Shown in pieces: positions 6,127-10,003 of a DNA stretch of 10,003 nt (the first letter of the stretch is position 1; the number at the start of each line of letters is the position of its first letter). Origin of the DNA: an uncultured Lachnospiraceae bacterium. Lineage in GTDB: Bacteria > Bacillota > Clostridia > Lachnospirales > Lachnospiraceae. The stretch is taken from contig CAMJWQ010000101.1 in assembly GCA_946409475.1 (NCBI GenBank), positions 1 to 10,003 on the forward strand. The letters are read 5' to 3'. The notes under the pieces are model-generated. The model was given only the letters and a program-made list of their open reading frames with translations. It ran no database searches and had not been told where the DNA came from. Made by a program: the position numbers and the translations under genes.

Positions 6127-8589
6127 TCATATCGCATCAAGGTATTCTTCATTTGTACGATAATGAATCTCTACCAGCTCAAAAGCATTTGCCAGAAGAT
6201 CAATATCCAGATTCAGTTCATCATCTTTGCACCTTACTCTCCGTAAAGTAATTTTAGGCTGGCAGATCTGCTTTAAATACTCCATATCCATACGTTTTAT
6301 GGCAGAAGTGCAATTCCAGCTAATCCACTTATCCATGATGCTTCCATATTCTTTACTGACTGACTGTATGCGTATTTCATATTCCCCCGGTATCACACCT
6401 TTTAATTGCAGCTTTAGATTTAATGTTTTTGTATCCTCAAAATAATTTTGATAATTATCAATATTAATTTCATTTATCCGGTCCGGATTCATACAATAGT
6501 AACAGCTTAGCTTCTTTAAATTATTACATAGCAGCCGGTAATTCTGATTACCATCCGTAGTAAGACAATAATTTTTGGTACATGCAATCTGATATTTATA
6601 CAAATCCTTTAAAAAGGAAAATGCATAAAAAGCCGGCTTTCGGATACCGTTTTTATTTAAAAGCCCCACACCCCCATATAACATATCTGCCGCATCAGCA
6701 TATTCGCCAAACATATCGGTACCGATCCAATAAATAATTTTGTCGGCGATATCCATATTCATGGTCAGATTCCGAATAATATAAGCACCTTTATAACAGC
6801 TGTCATTATAAATATTTCTGTTAGACAGCGTGTTGCTCCACTCCGTAGCCATAATGGGGACCTTTTCATACCCATATTTTGAAAACAGCTTTTTTGCCCA
6901 CAGTAAATCATCTCTTAAATATTCGTCATTCATGGACGGTTGATACTGTTCATAGGGATATATGGCAATTGACAAAAAATCAGGCTCATAATTAATTTTT
7001 TTCCAAAACTCCGCTAATCTTTGAAATTCCAATTCTGTTTTTTCATTCCATGTTACCGCAAATTCACATCCGCCGATCATGACCTGCGGGTAATACTTTT
7101 TCAGCATTTTTTCTGTAATTTCAAACCAGACCGGATACCATTCCCCAATATTTTCATCATAAATCTCATCCCACTCTGATGGCTTCCATAATTCAAATAC
7201 CCAGGAAGACACCTCTTCTCTCCCAAAGCATTCCAAAAGATGCATACAGAACTGCTTCATTAATGACTTCCATATTTCCGGGTGATGAAAAAATACCGTT
7301 TCCGAGGTTTTTTCATCATATAGATTTTCATTAAACTCCCGCATAATCATTTTGCTTTTACCCCCCAGAACAATAAACGGTTTCATCCTATGTTCCAAAA
7401 GAAATTCAATATTACGGTCAATTCTGTCAAAATTATATTCCGCACCTTCTTTGCAAATAAAATCATCAAAAATATTCCAGAAACGAATATAGGTAAACTC
7501 CAGATCTTCATGTATTTTTATGACATCTTTTTGAACCTGTGCCTGCTGCAAATCTGTTGACGTTCCGATATTAATAGCCCGATTCCAGTTTTTATGTGCA
7601 TAGCGCTTATGATCCACATTTAAAATTTCATACTGCTTTTCTCCTTTTTCCAGTTCAAGGTTAATCTGTTCTTCTCTCATATAACCTTTTAGTTTATGAA
7701 ATACCAGTTCCAAATTTTCATCCTGCGTATCATCTTTTACATTTTTATCACCCAGATGCTGTTCTCTATAGGTCAGTGGTGATACATGATAAGCTTCACG
7801 GAAAACCTGATTAAATCTTGATACACTGGAAAAACCATTATCCATGGCAATTTTGGTCATATTCTTATCCGTACCCAGTAAATCATCCACTGCATGATAG
7901 AGGCGGATATTATTTAGATAATCTCTGAAATTCTGTCCCAGATTCCTTTTGAAAAAACGGGAAAGATAGGCATTCGAAAGATACAATGTTTCCGCCAATT
8001 CGTTTAATGTCAGTTTTCTATTATAATTTCCCAGAACATATCCCATTATTTGATGTATTCGTTCACTGAATTCATCTCTTTTTTCCTGATAACGGATGTC
8101 ATTATTGTCAATCAGATATTTCTTTATCAATAAATCCAAAACCTGATAATACAAGCTATACATACCAAAATCATCTTTGCCGTGATGACTCAAATGCTTT
8201 GTCAGAATCCGGCGAAGCAGGATACGGAGTCTCTCATAATCGTTTGTTTCCTCTGTAGCAGAATTACACCAGAAAAGAAATAAATTACTTCCTAAATAAT
8301 CACTGATCATCTGATAATCAACTTCCAGCTTACACAATAATCCTTTGTTTTTCACATGAATACTATGTTTTTTTTCACTATTAATGACAATGACCGTATC
8401 CTTTTTCATCGGATAGATATCTTCACCAATCGTCAGCTCTGCTTCTCCCTCTAAAAGAAACAACATTTCCACTTCCATTTGAAAATGTGTTGCCTCCTCC
8501 TGCAGAAGATCAACCTTCAATTCCATTCCTATTCGATTCAAATCATCCGCCTCCCAGACCGTTTTTGCAAAACATCTTCTCCCATACAT
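6127..8589 (-). CDS. AraC-family regulator fused to a degenerate GH39-like domain
   Basis: An 820-residue cytosolic protein with three visible parts. Residues about 30-95 form an AraC-type cupin sensor (FLLEGEAELTIGED, 44-57). Residues about 175-278 are the double helix-turn-helix: LTLNELAETLYLSNAYLSRF, then IAMDNGFSSVSRFNQVFREAYHVSPLTYR, the family signature. Residues about 320-665 resemble a GH39 beta-xylosidase-like TIM barrel (FTYIRFWNIFDD, ID-NIEFLLEHRMKPFIVLGG, then VPIMATEWSNT at 577-587), with a beta-rich tail to 820. Active GH39 enzymes have FEVWNEP, whose Glu is the acid/base; here it is FELWKPSEW (465-473), so that Glu is missing, while TEW (E583), the nucleophile motif, is kept. 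With DNA-binding domains and no secretion signal, the domain more likely senses a sugar than cuts one. Such AraC-GH39 fusions occur in Firmicutes. The ATG at 8589 lacks a good Shine-Dalgarno; a TTG at 8541 has one. It probably controls the flanking operons. Confidence 0.85.
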   Translation of the reverse strand: MYGRRCFAKTVWEADDLNRIGMELKVDLLQEEATHFQMEVEMLFLLEGEAELTIGEDIYPMKKDTVIVINSEKKHSIHVKNKGLLCKLEVDYQMISDYLGSNLFLFWCNSATEETNDYERLRILLRRILTKHLSHHGKDDFGMYSLYYQVLDLLIKKYLIDNNDIRYQEKRDEFSERIHQIMGYVLGNYNRKLTLNELAETLYLSNAYLSRFFKRNLGQNFRDYLNNIRLYHAVDDLLGTDKNMTKIAMDNGFSSVSRFNQVFREAYHVSPLTYREQHLGDKNVKDDTQDENLELVFHKLKGYMREEQINLELEKGEKQYEILNVDHKRYAHKNWNRAINIGTSTDLQQAQVQKDVIKIHEDLEFTYIRFWNIFDDFICKEGAEYNFDRIDRNIEFLLEHRMKPFIVLGGKSKMIMREFNENLYDEKTSETVFFHHPEIWKSLMKQFCMHLLECFGREEVSSWVFELWKPSEWDEIYDENIGEWYPVWFEITEKMLKKYYPQVMIGGCEFAVTWNEKTELEFQRLAEFWKKINYEPDFLSIAIYPYEQYQPSMNDEYLRDDLLWAKKLFSKYGYEKVPIMATEWSNTLSNRNIYNDSCYKGAYIIRNLTMNMDIADKIIYWIGTDMFGEYADAADMLYGGVGLLNKNGIRKPAFYAFSFLKDLYKYQIACTKNYCLTTDGNQNYRLLCNNLKKLSCYYCMNPDRINEINIDNYQNYFEDTKTLNLKLQLKGVIPGEYEIRIQSVSKEYGSIMDKWISWNCTSAIKRMDMEYLKQICQPKITLRRVRCKDDELNLDIDLLANAFELVEIHYRTNEEYLDAI
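8550..8555 (-). promoter_or_regulatory. Strong internal ribosome binding site suggesting a TTG start at 8541
   Basis: Minus-strand GGGAGG lies 8 bases before an in-frame TTG (8541-8539, residue 17 of the long form). Starting there leaves 804 residues and keeps the whole cupin domain, giving a leader of about 48 bases from the predicted transcript start. No comparable ribosome binding site precedes the ATG at 8589. Confidence 0.5.
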
Positions 8590-8595
8590 TGCTTC

Positions 8596-8624
8596 ATTAT
8601 ACTTTCTTTAACTGTAAACCGCAA
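8596..8624 (-). promoter_or_regulatory. Sigma-A-type promoter of the AraC-GH39 gene
   Basis: On the minus strand TTGCGG (8624-8619) and a perfect TATAAT (8601-8596) are 17 bases apart. It lies just downstream of the terminator of the preceding gene. The predicted transcript start is at about 8589, exactly the A of the first ATG, so either the mRNA is leaderless or translation begins further in. Confidence 0.55.
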
Positions 8625-8647
8625 TTACATTCAAGAGTGAGATAACA

Positions 8648-8681
8648 AAGGCTGCTGCCTTCTCCTGATTGCAGCAGCCTT
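8648..8681 (-). terminator. Hairpin terminator after the Gfo/Idh/MocA gene
   Basis: A perfect 11-base GC-rich inverted repeat (arms 8648-8658 and 8671-8681, loop of 12 bases) starts 9 bases after the dehydrogenase stop codon. On the minus strand it is followed by TTTGTTAT, a short imperfect U-tract. It separates the sugar-enzyme genes from the regulator's promoter. Confidence 0.75.
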
Positions 8682-8690
8682 CCGCCATTC

Positions 8691-9737
8691 TTATTCAAAG
8701 TGAATTGCATCGCCTGTCCGTGCAGACTCTCTGACTGCCTCCATTACACAAAGCACACGTCGAACCTGCTCCGGTTTTACCATAATTTCTTCTTCATGAT
8801 TAAACGCTTTTATAAAATGTTCAAAATAATTCCTATGGTCTGCATTTACTTCCGGCAGCGGTTCCTCTATTAAAAGGCCCGGCTCCGGTGGTCCAAAGCT
8901 TCTGGTGGGACCTGCGGCCGTCATGCTGATCTTACCGGGAACATTTTCCAACAGATGCCTGGTCCGAATTATTTTTCCTTCTCCGGCAAAACCATCGATC
9001 AGGGCAGACCCTTCCGTCCCTCCGATAAACCAGGCACGTTTTGGAGTTAAATAATAGGTACCAAGCTCAATTTCCGCCGTAATGCCATTTTTAAATTTCA
9101 TCAGTATTTTAAAGTAATCATCTACCTTTTCATTAATGACATTTCTAAGCTCCGCATACAAAGAATCTATTTTCGCATCTATCATATCAAGGATCTGGTC
9201 AATCAGATGTACACCCCAGTCATAAAGCATGCCTCCGCCCATCTCCGGATAAACATGCCAATCATGCATATTGCCGTTTACACCATATAACTGCGATTTG
9301 ATGATATACATATCACCTACCGTTTGTTTATCATAAACCTCCTTCATGATACGATAATCCTTATCCCATCTCCTCTGCTGATGAACCGTAAAAATAACGC
9401 CTGCTTTTTTCGTAATCTCTACCATTTGATCAAACTGTGCGACTGTCATTGCGGCCGGTTTTTCACAGATAATATGTTTTCCTGCCGCAGCGGCCTTTTC
9501 TACCATTTCAAAATGGCTTGGGTTCGGAGTCGATATCATTACCACATTAATGTCCGCCTGCTTAAGCATTTCTTCCATGCTTCCATAAACCTGAACGTCA
9601 CCCGGTGCATCCTTTAACTGTTCCGGATTGGTATCCGCTACAGCAATAAGATCTATCTCCTCAATGGTCAGCATTAATTGGGCAACACAATGACCCATGA
9701 ATCCAAATCCCACGATTCCTAACTTCATTCCTGCCAT
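8691..9737 (-). CDS. Gfo/Idh/MocA-family NAD(P)-dependent sugar oxidoreductase
   Basis: A 348-residue cytosolic dehydrogenase with the usual two-domain length. The N-terminal Rossmann fold has GFGFMG (10-15) and an acidic residue after the second strand (VADTN, 33-37) that suggests preference for NAD(H). EKP (92-94) is the family's cofactor/catalytic Lys motif. VHQQRRWD (118-125) and GGGMLYDWGVHLID (167-180) follow, the latter carrying the D-x3-H pair (D173, H177) of the active site. Members oxidise or reduce a hydroxyl of a sugar, inositol or sugar conjugate, often at C2 or C3; the exact substrate is not readable here. AGAGGAG lies 6-7 bases before the ATG, supporting this start over the ATG three codons later. 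It begins 15 bases after the stop of a TIM-barrel isomerase-like gene, the common pairing in inositol, rare-sugar and 3-keto-glycoside catabolism. Confidence 0.88.
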   Translation of the reverse strand: MAGMKLGIVGFGFMGHCVAQLMLTIEEIDLIAVADTNPEQLKDAPGDVQVYGSMEEMLKQADINVVMISTPNPSHFEMVEKAAAAGKHIICEKPAAMTVAQFDQMVEITKKAGVIFTVHQQRRWDKDYRIMKEVYDKQTVGDMYIIKSQLYGVNGNMHDWHVYPEMGGGMLYDWGVHLIDQILDMIDAKIDSLYAELRNVINEKVDDYFKILMKFKNGITAEIELGTYYLTPKRAWFIGGTEGSALIDGFAGEGKIIRTRHLLENVPGKISMTAAGPTRSFGPPEPGLLIEEPLPEVNADHRNYFEHFIKAFNHEEEIMVKPEQVRRVLCVMEAVRESARTGDAIHFE

Positions 9738-9752
9738 AAGAATTCTCCTCTC

Positions 9753-10003
9753 TTATTCCTCGATGGCTCTTCTTAAAGCTTCCTGATGACGACGTACCTG
9801 TTCCACACTATCTACTTCCCTGTCATCCCTAAGGTGCTCTCCGCCTTCATATTCCGTACTTAAAAAGCCTTTATATCCGGCTTTTTTATATGCTTTCACT
9901 ACGTCATTAATTGCCACTGCCGTTTCTACATAATCTTCATGTGTGTGATAACATTTTGCATGTGTATGAAAAATATATTCTATATTATCGATTACAGCCT
10001 GTG
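9753..10003 (-). CDS. Sugar phosphate isomerase/epimerase-like TIM-barrel protein (3' part only)
   Basis: Only the last 82 codons plus stop are in the window; the gene continues past base 10003. The visible tail includes YIFHTHAKCYH and, further on, AGYKGFLSTEYEGGEH, ending in EQVRRHQEALRRAIEE. The HxHxK motif and the S-[TS]-E-Y-E-G stretch are typical of the C-terminal strands of the AP-endonuclease-2/xylose-isomerase-like TIM barrel, where His and Glu bind a divalent metal. Such proteins epimerise or isomerise keto-sugars or act as sugar lyases. The stop is 15 bases before the Gfo/Idh/MocA start, so the two are surely co-transcribed and probably act in sequence. The first part, promoter and further operon members lie outside. 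Confidence 0.75.
   Translation of the reverse strand, partial: QAVIDNIEYIFHTHAKCYHTHEDYVETAVAINDVVKAYKKAGYKGFLSTEYEGGEHLRDDREVDSVEQVRRHQEALRRAIEE

Noticed and set aside
6127..8589. Calling the GH39 part an active beta-xylosidase
   Set aside because: The NEP acid/base motif is replaced by KPS and the domain is tied to a DNA-binding regulator.
1..10003. CRISPR arrays, tRNA or rRNA genes, insertion sequences, prophage or toxin-antitoxin modules
   Set aside because: No regularly spaced repeats, no cloverleaf-like or rRNA-like sequence, no transposase or integrase motifs seen on either strand.

Overview
The window looks like chromosomal DNA of a low-to-mid GC, Gram-positive anaerobe of the class Clostridia, most likely a gut-type Lachnospiraceae relative. 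This is inferred from the AT-rich composition, strong GGAGG-type ribosome binding sites, hairpin terminators, and the gene types present: a GPH-family sugar symporter, an AraC regulator fused to a GH39-like domain, an iron-sulfur flavoprotein and a soluble fumarate-reductase-like flavoenzyme. No rRNA, tRNA, CRISPR array, transposase or phage gene was found. The species cannot be fixed from the sequence.

Layout. Bases 1-1975 read on the plus strand: a possible 29-residue peptide, a phosphate acetyltransferase-family gene with its own terminator, and a 4'-phosphopantetheinyl transferase whose last codons lie inside a bidirectional terminator (1930-1969). All else reads on the minus strand, toward that terminator. 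In transcription order it holds: (a) the 3' end of a TIM-barrel sugar isomerase/epimerase-like gene, then a Gfo/Idh/MocA dehydrogenase 15 bases downstream, closed by a hairpin at 8648-8681; (b) a single large gene for an AraC-type regulator fused to a GH39-like domain, with its own promoter and a hairpin at 6051-6088; (c) a three-gene operon of FAD-dependent oxidoreductase, iron-sulfur flavoprotein and GPH-family symporter.

How it may work together (inference). The minus-strand block resembles a catabolic island for a glycosylated or otherwise conjugated small molecule. The symporter would bring the compound in. The Gfo/Idh enzyme and TIM-barrel partner would oxidise and rearrange or cleave the sugar part. 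The FAD enzyme would reduce, or oxidise, an unsaturated product, with the iron-sulfur flavoprotein passing electrons. The AraC-GH39 protein would sense a sugar and switch on the flanking operons. Its GH39 domain keeps the likely nucleophile Glu but has lost the NEP acid/base motif, so it looks like an enzyme turned sensor.

The most unusual observations are this degenerate GH39 sensor, a phosphotransacetylase-family protein lacking three arginines tied to coenzyme A binding in the characterised archaeal enzyme, a likely mis-called or leaderless start for the regulator, and an uncharacterised two-flavoprotein pair of unknown substrate.
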